A stretch of DNA of 59,062 bases from an uncultured Clostridia bacterium (GCA_947623505.1 CANQGT010000012.1:1-59062); one strand, 5' to 3'; numbered from the stretch's first letter, positions 15,894 through 24,093 are shown. The notes: a model not told the origin generated them from the sequence alone. Numbers and translations: made by a program.

Positions 15894-16043
15894 GTGAAAA
15901 AAAGTAAATACCAACGAGAATATCGACCTAAAAAATATCTTGCCGTTAATGAAAGCAGGACAGGTCGTAAAAGATATGATTCAGAAATCTTGCTCAAAGT
16001 AATACTGTTTGCATTTATGGAGACTGAGGGGTTGTCGATATAA
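15894..16043 (+). pseudogene. N-terminal stub of an IS transposase
   Basis: From the GTG at 15894 the frame reads VKKSKYQREYRPKKYLAV, then NESRTGRKRYDSEILLKV and ILFAFME. This resembles the beginning of IS1182/IS5-like transposases, where a conserved LL.xxLxAxMxxG segment follows. After GAG at 16019-16021 the sequence turns into the A-type repeat and the frame stops at 16041. Only about 43 codons remain, with no DDE residues. A promoter-like TATAAT lies just upstream. The family assignment is approximate. Confidence 0.6.
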
Positions 16044-16057
16044 TCTTCAACCGCTTT

Positions 16058-16194
16058 GGCTCACCTGTGCAAGGGGAGCCGGCTGCCGCAAGGCAGGCTG
16101 AGGGGTTGGTTAGTTACAATAACGCTGTTGCAACAGAACAGAACAACCCTTCCGTTTCGCTCTCGCTCAACACCTTCCCTTACACAGGGAAGGC
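16058..16194. mobile_element. MITE-like element, copy 2 (137 bp)
   Basis: Same structure as copy 1. The right terminal repeat has drifted to CCTTCCCTTACACAGGGAAG. The central hairpin is also altered (CAATAACGCTGTTGCAAC). Confidence 0.55.
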
Positions 16195-16222
16195 TTGCTT
16201 TTGCAGATACGCTCACTCCTTT

Positions 16223-16358
16223 GGCTCACCTGTGCAAGGGGAGCCGGCTGCCGCAAGGCAGACTGAGGGGTTGGTCAGTTACAATAACGCTATTGTAACA
16301 GAAACTACAACCCCTCCGCCTCACATTCGTTCGGCACCTCCCCTTACACAGGTGAGGC
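16223..16358. mobile_element. MITE-like element, copy 3 (136 bp)
   Basis: It has the best preserved ends, GGCTCACCTGTGCAAGGGGA on the left and CCCCTTACACAGGTGAGGC on the right, with a perfect TTACAATA-ACGC-TATTGTAA hairpin at 16278-16297. Confidence 0.6.
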
Positions 16359-16483
16359 AATAAAGGAAATCATATGCAACCCTTCCGTTTCGCTTACGCT
16401 CAACACCTTCCCTTACACAGGGAAGGCGGAGATAGGAGGGAATGTTCGCTTGCCATAACCTTGCACAGGGAAGGCGGTTTTAG

Positions 16484-18424
16484 TTACAACGCTTTTCTCT
16501 CAATCTCTTCGGTTATCTTAGAGATAAATTCCTCAACCGTAACGGCGCCCTGCTCGCCGTCCTTTCTTGAACGGACGGAAACGGTGCCGTTTTCAATATC
16601 CTTATCGCCGACTATCAGCATATAGGGCACTTTTTCAAGCTGCGCGGCGCGAATCTTGAAGCCTATCTTCTCGCTTCTGTCGTCAACCTCAACGCGCACG
16701 CCCGCCTTTTCAAGCTCTTTCTTTATTTCATACAGTCGGTCAAGATGCCTGTCGGCAATCGGCAGCATTTTTACCTGAACGGGGGCGAGCCACGTCGGGA
16801 AAGCCCCCGCGTATTTTTCTATAAGAAGCGCAAGCGTTCTCTCGTAGCAGCCTATGGATGTTCTGTGGATAATATAGGGATTTTTCTTTGAGCCGTCTCT
16901 GTCCGTATATTCCATACCGAATTTTTCGGCGAGCATCTGATCTATCTGAATGGTTATCAGCGTGTCCTCTTTGCCGAAAACGTTCTTTATTTGAATATCG
17001 AGCTTGGGGCCGTAAAACGCCGCCTCGCCGATGCCGATTTTGTAATCGAGGCCGAGGTCGTCAAGAATATTTTTCATAACGCCCTGCGCTTCGTCCCATT
17101 GTTCGGGAGTGCCGATATATTTTGCCCTGTCGTTGGGATCCCACTGGCTGAAGCGGAACGAAACGTCCTCATAAAGACCGAGAGTTTTGAGCATGTACTC
17201 GCAAAGCTCAAGGCAATTTCTGAATTCGTCTTCAAGCTGCTCCGGCGTGCACATAAGGTGACCTTCGGAAATGGTGAACTGGCGGACGCGTATAAGGCCG
17301 TGCATCTCTCCGCTGGCTTCGTTTCTGAAAAGAGTTGAGGTCTCGTCGTATCTCAAAGGCAGATCCCTGTATGAACGTGGTTTGTTGAGATACGCCTGAT
17401 ACTGAAACGGGCAGGTCATCGGCCTTAAAGCGAAAACTTCCTTATCCTTTTCCTCATCGCCGAGAACGAACATACCGTCCTTATAATGATCCCAGTGGCC
17501 TGAGATTTTATATAAGTCCGATTTCGCCATAAACGGAGTTTTTGTCAGCTGCCAGCCGCGCTTTGCTTCCTCATCCTCCACCCAGCGCTGCATTATCTGA
17601 ATGATTTTCGCGCCCTTGGGCAGCATAATCGGCAAGCCTTGGCCGATATAATCAACGGTGGTAAAAAGCTCAAGCTCGCGCCCCAGCTTGTTGTGATCGC
17701 GCTTTTTTGCTTCCTCAAGCGCCGCAAGATGCTCCTCAAGCATAGAAGCCTTAGGAAACGCCGTGCCGTAAACGCGGCAGAGCATCTTTTTGCTTGAGTC
17801 ACCGCGCCAATAAGCGCCTGTGGTCTGCGTAAGGGCAAAAGCCTTTACAGGCGAAACGCTCATTAGATGAGGCCCTGCGCAAAGCTCCGTAAATTCGCCC
17901 TGCCTGTAAAAGCTGATAGCCTCGCCTTTTTGCGCGTGCTCATCTATAAGCTCAACTTTATAGGGCTCGTCTTTTTCTTTCATAAGAGCCGCGGCCTCGT
18001 CGGGGGAAAGCTCAAAGCGCTCAATATCAAGCCCTTCTTTTACTATTTTTTTCATTTCGCCCTCTATTTTTTTGAGGTCGTCGGGAGAAAACGGGGAATC
18101 GCCGCAGTCAAAATCATAGTAAAAGCCGCTGTCCACGGCGGGGCCGATAGTGAGCTTCACTTCGGGATAAAGCCTCTTTACGGCCTGCGCCATTATGTGA
18201 GAAGCGGTATGGTTGAAAACGTGCCTGCCGTCCTCGTCATCGAAAGTGAGTATCTCAAGCGCGCAGTCGCCGTCTATTACGGTTCTTAGATCCTTTACCT
18301 CGCCGTTTACTTTGCAGGCGCAGGCGTTCCTGTAAAGCCCCATAGATATTTCTTTGGCAATCTCCGCCGCGGAAAGAGCGTTTTCAAATTCGCGTTTTTC
18401 TCCGCCTTTTAAAGTAAGTTTCAT
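16484..18424 (-). CDS. thrS: threonyl-tRNA synthetase
   Basis: 646 residues, full length. TGS domain (1-60), the SAD editing domain with HTASHIMAQAVKRLYP (about 71-86) and the HxxxH/C zinc-type editing residues, then the class II catalytic core: motif 2 DLPLRYDETSTLFRNEASG and LIRVRQFTISEGHLMC, motif 3 IGCYERTLALLIE, and the anticodon-binding domain (VQVKMLPIADRHLDRLYEIK...RSEKIGFKIRAAQLEKVPYMLIVGDKD). It charges tRNA-Thr. GGAGG precedes the ATG. It is controlled by the T-box upstream. Confidence 0.98.
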   Translation of the reverse strand: MKLTLKGGEKREFENALSAAEIAKEISMGLYRNACACKVNGEVKDLRTVIDGDCALEILTFDDEDGRHVFNHTASHIMAQAVKRLYPEVKLTIGPAVDSGFYYDFDCGDSPFSPDDLKKIEGEMKKIVKEGLDIERFELSPDEAAALMKEKDEPYKVELIDEHAQKGEAISFYRQGEFTELCAGPHLMSVSPVKAFALTQTTGAYWRGDSSKKMLCRVYGTAFPKASMLEEHLAALEEAKKRDHNKLGRELELFTTVDYIGQGLPIMLPKGAKIIQIMQRWVEDEEAKRGWQLTKTPFMAKSDLYKISGHWDHYKDGMFVLGDEEKDKEVFALRPMTCPFQYQAYLNKPRSYRDLPLRYDETSTLFRNEASGEMHGLIRVRQFTISEGHLMCTPEQLEDEFRNCLELCEYMLKTLGLYEDVSFRFSQWDPNDRAKYIGTPEQWDEAQGVMKNILDDLGLDYKIGIGEAAFYGPKLDIQIKNVFGKEDTLITIQIDQMLAEKFGMEYTDRDGSKKNPYIIHRTSIGCYERTLALLIEKYAGAFPTWLAPVQVKMLPIADRHLDRLYEIKKELEKAGVRVEVDDRSEKIGFKIRAAQLEKVPYMLIVGDKDIENGTVSVRSRKDGEQGAVTVEEFISKITEEIERKAL

Positions 18425-18460
18425 AAAAATTCCTCCAAATTTCCGCCGAAAGACGGATAA

Positions 18461-18681
18461 AATAAAAATTCACCCTGCAAAAAACAGGGTGAAAAAAATT
18501 CCACGGTTCCACCTGAATTGCGCAAAAGCGCCGCTCAAAGCCCTTAACGCGGGAAACGGCCGTTATTGGCGGCACTCGGGGATGGTGGCTTGCGGCATTT
18601 TATGCGCTTTTTTCAGCAAACAAAGCGCTCTCTGAATAAAACTCTCCGCAGTCTTGTTCCCGTCAACGTTTTACGTTTAAC
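18461..18681 (-). promoter_or_regulatory. T-box riboswitch of thrS
   Basis: Minus-strand leader from about 18681. Stem I includes GCGGAGAG, then AGAGAGCGC and GCTGAAAAAAGCGC. The T-box sequence AGGTGGAACCGTGG lies at 18515-18502. The terminator is TTCACCCTG/CAGGGTGAA (18493-18485 with 18477-18469) with a T run. The T-box base-pairs with the 3' end of uncharged tRNA and prevents termination when tRNA-Thr is uncharged. An ACC triplet in GCCACCATC is a possible specifier, but I could not place it in the stem I loop with certainty. Confidence 0.93.
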
Positions 18682-18687
18682 AGAAAT

Positions 18688-18715
18688 ATTATAACACTTT
18701 TTTTCGATATGTCAA
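18688..18715 (-). promoter_or_regulatory. thrS promoter
   Basis: Minus strand TTGACA (18715-18710), 16-bp spacer, TATAAT (18693-18688). Confidence 0.8.
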
Positions 18716-18790
18716 TCAAAATATGCGCGATTTTATCCGCCGAAAAAGGCGCTGAAACTCGGCAAAAATTTAATTAAAATATATAAAAAC

Positions 18791-18819
18791 TTGACAGATA
18801 CAAGATATAGGTGTATTAT
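18791..18819 (+). promoter_or_regulatory. rny promoter
   Basis: TTGACA (18791-18796), 17-bp spacer, TATTAT (18814-18819). The leader to the start codon is about 180 nt. Confidence 0.75.
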
Positions 18820-18844
18820 ATTTTAGAAGTTCTATATGGTGAAT

Positions 18845-18894
18845 AAAACACATAAGTTTCGCGCCCGTTTTTTCAAAGCGCGTAAGTGTTTTTT
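18845..18894 (+). terminator. terminator-like hairpin in the rny leader
   Basis: AAACAC and CGCGC on the left pair with GCGCG and GTGTTT on the right, with a short internal loop, and TTTTTT follows. It sits 19 nt past the predicted transcription start. It may attenuate rny or end a short RNA. A second palindrome, GGGCG/CGCCC, follows at about 18952-18973. Confidence 0.5.
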
Positions 18895-19007
18895 GGAATT
18901 TCAAAATTTTATTTTGCATTTAAACTGTACCTTTTCTGATGATTGACAAATCGGGCGTTTCGATATTTCGCCCAAAAAATTAAAAACAGAAGGAGGTGCT
19001 ATTGATT

Positions 19008-20561
19008 ATGGAAACAAGAACCGTTATTATCATCGCCGTTGTTTGCTCCGTTCTGTTTTTCTGTGTGGGTTTTGCCGTCGGCTCCTACATAAGAATGAAA
19101 ACAAGCGAAAAGCAGATAGGCTCCGCCACGCAGGAAGCAACGAAGATAATAAATAACGCATTGTCTGAAGCAGAAGCTACAAAGAAAGCAAGCCTTATCG
19201 AGGCTAAAGATGAAATTCACAAGCTGCGCTCCGACGCGGATAAAGAAATACGCGAAAGGCGAAGCGAGATCCAAAGGCAGGAAAACCGACTTAATCAGCG
19301 TGAAGAATATCTCGACAAAAAAGCGGATTCCCTTGAGGCAAAAAGTGAAAACCTGAGCGCGAAGCTCAAGGAAGCAGAAGATAATTTACATGAAATCGAT
19401 AGCATCAAGAAAAGCCAGTTTGATATGCTGGAGCGCATTTCGGGGCTTACTCAGGAGCAGGCAAAAGCTCAGCTTTTGAGCTCTCTTGAGGAAGAGCTTG
19501 ATACCGAAAAGAGCAGGAAGATACTCGAATACGAGCAGGAGGTCAGAGACCAAAGCGAAGTGCTCGCACGAGAGATAATCAGCACTGCCATTCAGCGCTG
19601 CGCGGCAGACCATACCGCAGAAACGACAGTTTCGGTAGTTGCCCTTCCCAACGATGAAATGAAAGGCAGAATAATCGGAAGAGAGGGGCGCAACATACGT
19701 TCCCTTGAAACAATTACGGGCGTTGAGCTTATTATCGACGATACGCCGGAGGCTATTACGATAAGCTCATTTGATCCCGTAAGGCGAGAAATCGCAAGGC
19801 TTACTCTTGAACGCCTCATTCAGGACGGAAGGATTCACCCGACCCGCATTGAGGAAATGTTTGAGAAATCCACAAAAGAGGTAAACGCCACCATCAAGCA
19901 GGAGGGCGAAAAGGCGGTGCTTTCCGCCAACTGCGGCTCAATACACCCTGAGCTTGTAAAGCTCCTCGGAAAGCTGAAATACCGCACATCCTACGGCCAG
20001 AGCGTGCTTAAGCACAGCCTTGAGGTAAGCTATATCGCGGGGCTTATGGCCGCCGAAATCGGCGCCGATGAAAAGCTTGCCCGCCGCGCGGGTCTGCTGC
20101 ACGATATAGGCAAGGCGCTCGACCATCAAATGGAAGGCTCTCACATTCAGCTCGGCGTTGAGTACGCCCGCAAGTATAAGGAAAACGAGCAGGTAGTTCA
20201 CGCTATCGCCGCGCACCACGGCGAAATCGAATGCAAAACGATCGTTGCCTGCCTTGTTCAGGCGGCGGACGCCGTTTCGGCTTCGCGCCCGGGCGCAAGG
20301 CGCGAAAATATAGAAAGCTATATCAAGAGGCTCCAGCAGCTTGAGGAAATTTCCGAAAGCTTTGACGGAGTTGAAAGGGCATATGCCATTCAGGCGGGCC
20401 GCGAGGTCAGGGTAATGGTTAAGCCCGACGCGGTAAGCGACGAAAAAATGCCTTTCATTGCGCACGAGATAGCCAAGAAAATCGAAAACGATCTTGAATA
20501 TCCCGGCCAGATCAAGGTTAATATCATTCGCGAATCGCGCGCATACGATGTCGCAAAATAA
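19008..20561 (+). CDS. rny: ribonuclease Y
   Basis: 517 residues. An N-terminal membrane helix (VIIIAVVCSVLFFCVGFAVG), a long charged coiled coil (about 25-200), a KH domain (MKGRIIGREGRNIRSLETITGVELIIDDTPE, about 215-270) and an HD nuclease domain (RRAGLLHDIGKALDHQMEGSH, about 360-380, with a later AHHGEIE). It is the membrane endoribonuclease that starts mRNA decay in Firmicutes. AGGAGG (18991-18996) lies 11 nt from ATG 19008; a TTG at 19002 has shorter spacing and cannot be excluded. Confidence 0.97.
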   Translation: METRTVIIIAVVCSVLFFCVGFAVGSYIRMKTSEKQIGSATQEATKIINNALSEAEATKKASLIEAKDEIHKLRSDADKEIRERRSEIQRQENRLNQREEYLDKKADSLEAKSENLSAKLKEAEDNLHEIDSIKKSQFDMLERISGLTQEQAKAQLLSSLEEELDTEKSRKILEYEQEVRDQSEVLAREIISTAIQRCAADHTAETTVSVVALPNDEMKGRIIGREGRNIRSLETITGVELIIDDTPEAITISSFDPVRREIARLTLERLIQDGRIHPTRIEEMFEKSTKEVNATIKQEGEKAVLSANCGSIHPELVKLLGKLKYRTSYGQSVLKHSLEVSYIAGLMAAEIGADEKLARRAGLLHDIGKALDHQMEGSHIQLGVEYARKYKENEQVVHAIAAHHGEIECKTIVACLVQAADAVSASRPGARRENIESYIKRLQQLEEISESFDGVERAYAIQAGREVRVMVKPDAVSDEKMPFIAHEIAKKIENDLEYPGQIKVNIIRESRAYDVAK

Positions 20562-20566
20562 CAATT

Positions 20567-20597
20567 AAAATAGGCGGTGTTTCCGCCTATTATTTTT
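20567..20597 (+). terminator. rny terminator
   Basis: AATAGGCGG (20569-20577) and CCGCCTATT (20583-20591), then ATTTTTG. Confidence 0.85.
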
Positions 20598-20618
20598 GCA
20601 CGGAAAGGAAATAAAAAT

Positions 20619-20912
20619 ATGATAAAACACATTGTTTGCTTTAAATTGAAGGATAACAGCGAGGAGAAAAAGCGGGAAGCAAAAAATCTTATTCTTTCAA
20701 TGGTCGGCAGGGTAGAGACGGTTAAGGCGTTGGAGGTTGGAACCGATTTTCTCGGCTCACCCCGTTCTTACGACGTTTTTATTCAGGTGACGCTTGACAG
20801 CAAGGAGGCGCTTGACGCCTATCAGCAGGACGATTACCACTGCAATGTTGTAAAAAAATATATGCACGCCGTAACGGAAAGCTCCGTAGCGGTGGATTAT
20901 GAACTCGATTAG
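20619..20912 (+). CDS. Dabb (stress-responsive alpha/beta-barrel) domain protein
   Basis: 97 residues of the Dabb family (PF07876): MIKHIVCFKLKD at the start, then VGTDFLGSPRSYDVFIQVTLDSKEALDAYQQ and the conserved HxxVVKKYMHAVTESSVAVDYEL end. Members are small ferredoxin-like dimers of unclear role. ATG 20619 has GGAAAGGAA upstream. It follows the rny terminator, so it depends on readthrough or a weak promoter. Confidence 0.9.
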   Translation: MIKHIVCFKLKDNSEEKKREAKNLILSMVGRVETVKALEVGTDFLGSPRSYDVFIQVTLDSKEALDAYQQDDYHCNVVKKYMHAVTESSVAVDYELD

Positions 20913-20925
20913 TTTATATAGGCGA

Positions 20926-20972
20926 GCGCCCGAGAAGTCGTCTGACCTCTCGGGCATTCTTATTCTTATTTG
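20926..20972 (+). terminator. terminator after the Dabb gene
   Basis: GCCCGAGA (20928-20935) and TCTCGGGC (20948-20955), then ATTCTTATTCTTATTT. An outer TATAGGCGA/TCGCCTATA pair reaches into the last codons of the convergent serpin gene. Confidence 0.75.
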
Positions 20973-20973
20973 T

Positions 20974-22254
20974 TTATTCGCCTATATCGAGCGCCGTGCC
21001 GATAAAGAGCGGAAGATTTGTTGAATTGTCAACTATCATATATACAAAGGGTCTGTCAAGAATGACGGATTTTACGGGTTCTTCCGCCGCGCTCTCCTTC
21101 ATAATGACCGAGGACGCGGCCGCCGCTTTTGTGCCGTTTTCATCTACCTCGATAAAGGTCTTGTGAATTACCCGATCGATAAACAGCTTTCCGTTATCCG
21201 ACGAACCCATTTTTCCGAAATCGGCTTTTTCGCCGTCAAAAGCCGTTTTCATTCCGAGATCGGAAAGTATTTTCTGAAGCTCTACTCCGTATTCGGCGGA
21301 AAATTTTGGAATTGCGGCAACGACCTTTTCCGCTTTTGCCCCGCCGAGCGTCGCTTTTATGCCGTCTCCCGAAAGCGAGCTTATGAAATCGTATATGTCC
21401 GTTTCCTCATTCGGAAGCAGCGCGGCAAAGCTGTATTCGCCGCCTTTGTAATTTTTTCTGATACCTACCGCGTTTTCTGTTTCGATATACGAATTTTCAA
21501 CAGAATACATCATTTTTGCGTTTGTTTTTTCGCCGCTTTCGCAGGTAAAGCTGCCGTCGGTAACACTGTTTTTTTCATAAGGTGTTTCCCATTCGGCCTC
21601 AAACGCCAGCGCGTTTATCAGATACATAAGCTCATCGCCGTCAACGCCGTCAATAATTTTGCCTATCATACCGTCGGTTTTTTCCTTTACCCAGCGATTG
21701 ATATCTTCGGGCATAGAGCCGTCAAACGCTCTTTTATATGCCTGCGCGGAGTAATAATCGGCGTTTGTCTGCAAAAAATCACCGTTAACAGCAATCCTGC
21801 CGTCGTCACGAAACCAAATCGAATTTGCGATTTTTAACGGGCTTTTTTCGCCGCCCGCAAGCCTTTTGGCATAAGCGTAAAAATATTCGTTGAGCTCGCT
21901 TATATCCATTCCTCCGCCGAGCAGAGCCTCCATTTCGGCTTTTGTCTCTCCGTTTGCTCCGTTAGCGGTCATAGCAAGCGCGAGGGCAACGGAAAGCGGT
22001 GAAACAAGCACATTTTTTCCGCTTTTCTCTTTTGCGCAGGCTTTGAACAGCTCCGCGGCAAGCGCGTCCTGCGAAGCGATGAATTTATTATCCGCAGCCA
22101 TCCCCGAAACGCTGTTCGGCTTGATGTTTTCCATAAGGTCGGCCGCCTGCGCCTCAACAGCACAGCCCGACACCCCCAAAATCATTGACACTATCAGCGC
22201 AAAGCTGATGAGCACCGTTATAATAGAATTTCTTTTTGTCATTAGCTTTTTCAT
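20974..22254 (-). CDS. serpin-family protease inhibitor, lipoprotein
   Basis: 426 residues. The signal peptide ends in lipobox VSGC, so it is anchored on the outer face of the membrane. The serpin fold is clear: SPLSVALALAMTANGANGETKAEM, LINALAFEAEWETPYE, FIEVDENGTKAAAASS (hinge of the reactive loop) and DRPFVYMIVDNSTNLPLFIGTA. The small-residue hinge predicts a true inhibitor. Counting from the hinge Thr as P14 puts the cleaved bond near KES-AAEE, which is approximate. GGAAAGGATT precedes the ATG. It follows the sigma/membrane protein pair by 59 nt and is probably in their operon. It may protect surface enzymes from host or own proteases. Confidence 0.93.
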   Translation of the reverse strand: MKKLMTKRNSIITVLISFALIVSMILGVSGCAVEAQAADLMENIKPNSVSGMAADNKFIASQDALAAELFKACAKEKSGKNVLVSPLSVALALAMTANGANGETKAEMEALLGGGMDISELNEYFYAYAKRLAGGEKSPLKIANSIWFRDDGRIAVNGDFLQTNADYYSAQAYKRAFDGSMPEDINRWVKEKTDGMIGKIIDGVDGDELMYLINALAFEAEWETPYEKNSVTDGSFTCESGEKTNAKMMYSVENSYIETENAVGIRKNYKGGEYSFAALLPNEETDIYDFISSLSGDGIKATLGGAKAEKVVAAIPKFSAEYGVELQKILSDLGMKTAFDGEKADFGKMGSSDNGKLFIDRVIHKTFIEVDENGTKAAAASSVIMKESAAEEPVKSVILDRPFVYMIVDNSTNLPLFIGTALDIGE

Positions 22255-22313
22255 TGATGTAATCCTTTCCGCGTCATTAAGAGCAAAATCTTTTTCACGC
22301 TCTTATTTACGCC

Positions 22314-22859
22314 TTATTTGTTTTTGATTTTTTCAACGGTCGTTAAAAATGAGGATAACTGCTCGTCCGATAGAGCGACAGATTTATTGTCGTTTTCATA
22401 ATACAGCTTATTTCCGATAAGAGCAAAGACGGACTTTTCGCCGTTTTCCTTTATGAGCTCTATCGTGAGCGTTATTTTGGACTCGTCTTTTGAAATTACG
22501 CTTTCTTCAAGAATCTCGTCATAATCCTGAGTATCCTTTGTGCTTTCTCCCGAATACTCGGCATAAACGCTAAGCTCGGCTATTCTCTCACCGTCATCGC
22601 AGACATAGCTGTTTGAGCTTGAATCGGTGATAACGGCTTTGACGAATTGCTGTTGGGCGCCATTCTCATATTCGAGCGTCTGCGAATGCGGGTTATCATT
22701 ATTTTTGCGCGGCTGATAAACCGCCGCCGAAACGCTGCCGACGCTCAGCAAAAGAACAAGGCATATCGCCGCAATCCTTTTTCTGTTTCTCTTTATTTCC
22801 CTTATTCGCTGCTCGCTGCGGCGGAAAATTTCCACGCGGCGGCTTTTAAAATCTCTCAT
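22314..22859 (-). CDS. single-pass membrane protein coupled to the ECF sigma factor, possible anti-sigma
   Basis: 181 residues. A basic N-terminal cytoplasmic segment (about 1-28), one transmembrane helix (IAAICLVLLLSVGSVSAAV), then a polar outer domain of about 130 residues. I recognise no family and no ZAS zinc motif. The gene overlaps the sigma stop by 4 bp (ATGA), the arrangement typical of sigma/anti-sigma pairs. An alternative is a target lipoprotein-like stress protein. Confidence 0.65.
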   Translation of the reverse strand: MRDFKSRRVEIFRRSEQRIREIKRNRKRIAAICLVLLLSVGSVSAAVYQPRKNNDNPHSQTLEYENGAQQQFVKAVITDSSSNSYVCDDGERIAELSVYAEYSGESTKDTQDYDEILEESVISKDESKITLTIELIKENGEKSVFALIGNKLYYENDNKSVALSDEQLSSFLTTVEKIKNK

Positions 22860-23407
22860 AATTCAAAATCACCGTTCTTTCCAAGTATGGCTTTCAGTTC
22901 CTTTTTGGCGCGATAAAGTAAATTGTCAACCTGCTTTTTGCTTTTTTTCATTATCTTTGCCGCCTCTTCGTAAGTAAGCTCCTCCAAACAGACAAGGTGT
23001 ACTGCGAGACGCATATCTTCCGGCAGGGAATCTAACGCGCCGTTTATCAAACGCTTTTGCTCGTTTGCGAGGACAAATTCCTCCGGAGTCATTCCGCCGT
23101 CGGCTATGAAGTCCGCCTGCGAAAGCTCAACAAATTCTATTTTCTTTTTGTGCTTGAGCCAGTTAAGCGCACGGCTTCGCCCTATCATAAAGAGATAGGT
23201 TTTCAGCGAGACTTTGAAATTATAGCGCTGTTTGTGAACTATCAAATCGGAAAAAGCGTCTATTGCGATATCCTCGGCTATCTGAGCGTCGTGAACATAA
23301 CGCTCAATGAAAAAAACAAGGCTGTCAAACAATTCCTTTATTATTTCGTCAAAAGCGCTTTCATCGCCGTCGAGGAAACGGCGGTAGCTACCGGCGCCGT
23401 TGTCCAT
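22856..23407 (-). CDS. ECF-type RNA polymerase sigma factor
   Basis: 183 residues. Region 2 (about 15-85): DESAFDEIIKELFDSLVFFIERYVHDAQIAEDIAIDAFSDLI, then SLKTYLFMIGRSRALNWLKHKKK. Region 4 (about 125-175): INGALDSLPEDMRLAVHLVCLEELTYEEAAKIMKKSKKQVDNLLYRAKKEL. There is no region 3 or 1.1, as in ECF factors. GGAGGAAACC precedes the ATG. Upstream on the same strand is TATAAT (about 23449-23444) with a GGAAACGG element at -35 distance, which recalls the GGAAC motif of ECF promoters and hints at autoregulation. Confidence 0.92.
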   Translation of the reverse strand: MDNGAGSYRRFLDGDESAFDEIIKELFDSLVFFIERYVHDAQIAEDIAIDAFSDLIVHKQRYNFKVSLKTYLFMIGRSRALNWLKHKKKIEFVELSQADFIADGGMTPEEFVLANEQKRLINGALDSLPEDMRLAVHLVCLEELTYEEAAKIMKKSKKQVDNLLYRAKKELKAILGKNGDFEL

Positions 23408-23505
23408 ATATGGTTTCCTCCAATTCCGAGGGATCTTGCCCCCTCATCTATTATACAATCGAACCGAGTCCGTTTCCTTATAAATTTTGAAAAAATTTTA
23501 ATTGA

Positions 23506-23547
23506 AAAAAGCTTCGCACGGCTGTACGAAGCTTTAAATTTTTTGCT
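23506..23547 (-). terminator. terminator of the NSS transporter pseudogene
   Basis: AAAGCTTCG (23508-23516) and CGAAGCTTT (23527-23535). T-rich ends exist on both strands, so it can work both ways. Confidence 0.75.
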
Positions 23548-23548
23548 T

Positions 23549-23989
23549 TTAAAAAACGCCTATCGATTTTACAAACAGCACCGCAAGCATCGCGGGAGCT
23601 ATATATTTTATCATTACGCGGTAAAGCGTTTTTCTCCCCATTTTTTTGCCTGTTTTTTCAACCTCGTCTATAATCGTTTTAGGCTTTAATACTTAGCCCA
23701 TAAGTACACAGGCCGCGATGCCGAGATTTTTCCATTTTTTGTTTAATACCCCGTATGCGGTAAGCGGGCTTTGCTTTGTTTTTCTGCCTATCGCCACCTC
23801 GGTTATAAGCAAGGTAAAACCGAAGGTAAGTGTAAGAATAATATAAATGAAAAGGAAAGTTCCCCCGCCGTCTCTCGCGGCAAGGTAGGGAAACCGCCAT
23901 ATGTTCCCAAGCCCGACTGCGCTGCCCGCAGCGGCAAGAACAAAACCTACAGAACCGGTGAACGAATGTCTTTCGCCGCTTTTTTCCAT
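23549..23989 (-). pseudogene. neurotransmitter:sodium symporter, internally deleted
   Basis: The N-terminal 98 codons (23989-23696) are a normal start of a bacterial NSS transporter: FTGSVGFVLAAAGSAVGLGNIWRFPYLAARDGGGTFLFIYI, including the Na-binding GNIWRFPY motif of TM1. They end in a TAA at 23695-23693. The same frame then continues as VLKPKTIIDEVEKTGKKMGR and TLYRVMIKYIAPAMLAVL to a TAA at 23551-23549, which looks like the transporter's C-terminus. About 300 residues from TM3 to TM11 are missing, and the two ends meet in frame except for one stop codon. It cannot transport. Confidence 0.8.
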
Positions 23990-24093
23990 ATATTATCCCT
24001 TAAAATTTTGTCAACAGTATGTAAAGCTTGTATTTTAAATTATATAATATGGCGCGCCTCAATTAAATTGAAATTTTTATACTTCTTCCATAC

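Larger units (their letters stand above)
16020..16482. repeat. right cluster of palindromic repeats
   Basis: A partial A unit joined to the IS stub (16021-16035), A units at 16054 and 16219, and inverted B units at about 16146-16194, 16311-16358, 16380-16427 and 16455-16476. Spacers are shared with the left cluster (for example TGTTCGCTTGxCATAACCTT). No gene is present; the cluster ends 2 bp from the thrS stop. Confidence 0.9.

Noticed and set aside
15785-15997. 70-codon minus-strand ORF
   Set aside because: Antisense of the transposase stub and inverted repeats, with no ribosome binding site.
13060-16482. CRISPR array
   Set aside because: Repeats are palindromic, vary in spacing and length, spacers are themselves repeated, and no cas genes are present.
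16056-16625. Short ORFs of 80-98 codons
   Set aside because: Translations of the same palindromic repeats in different frames.
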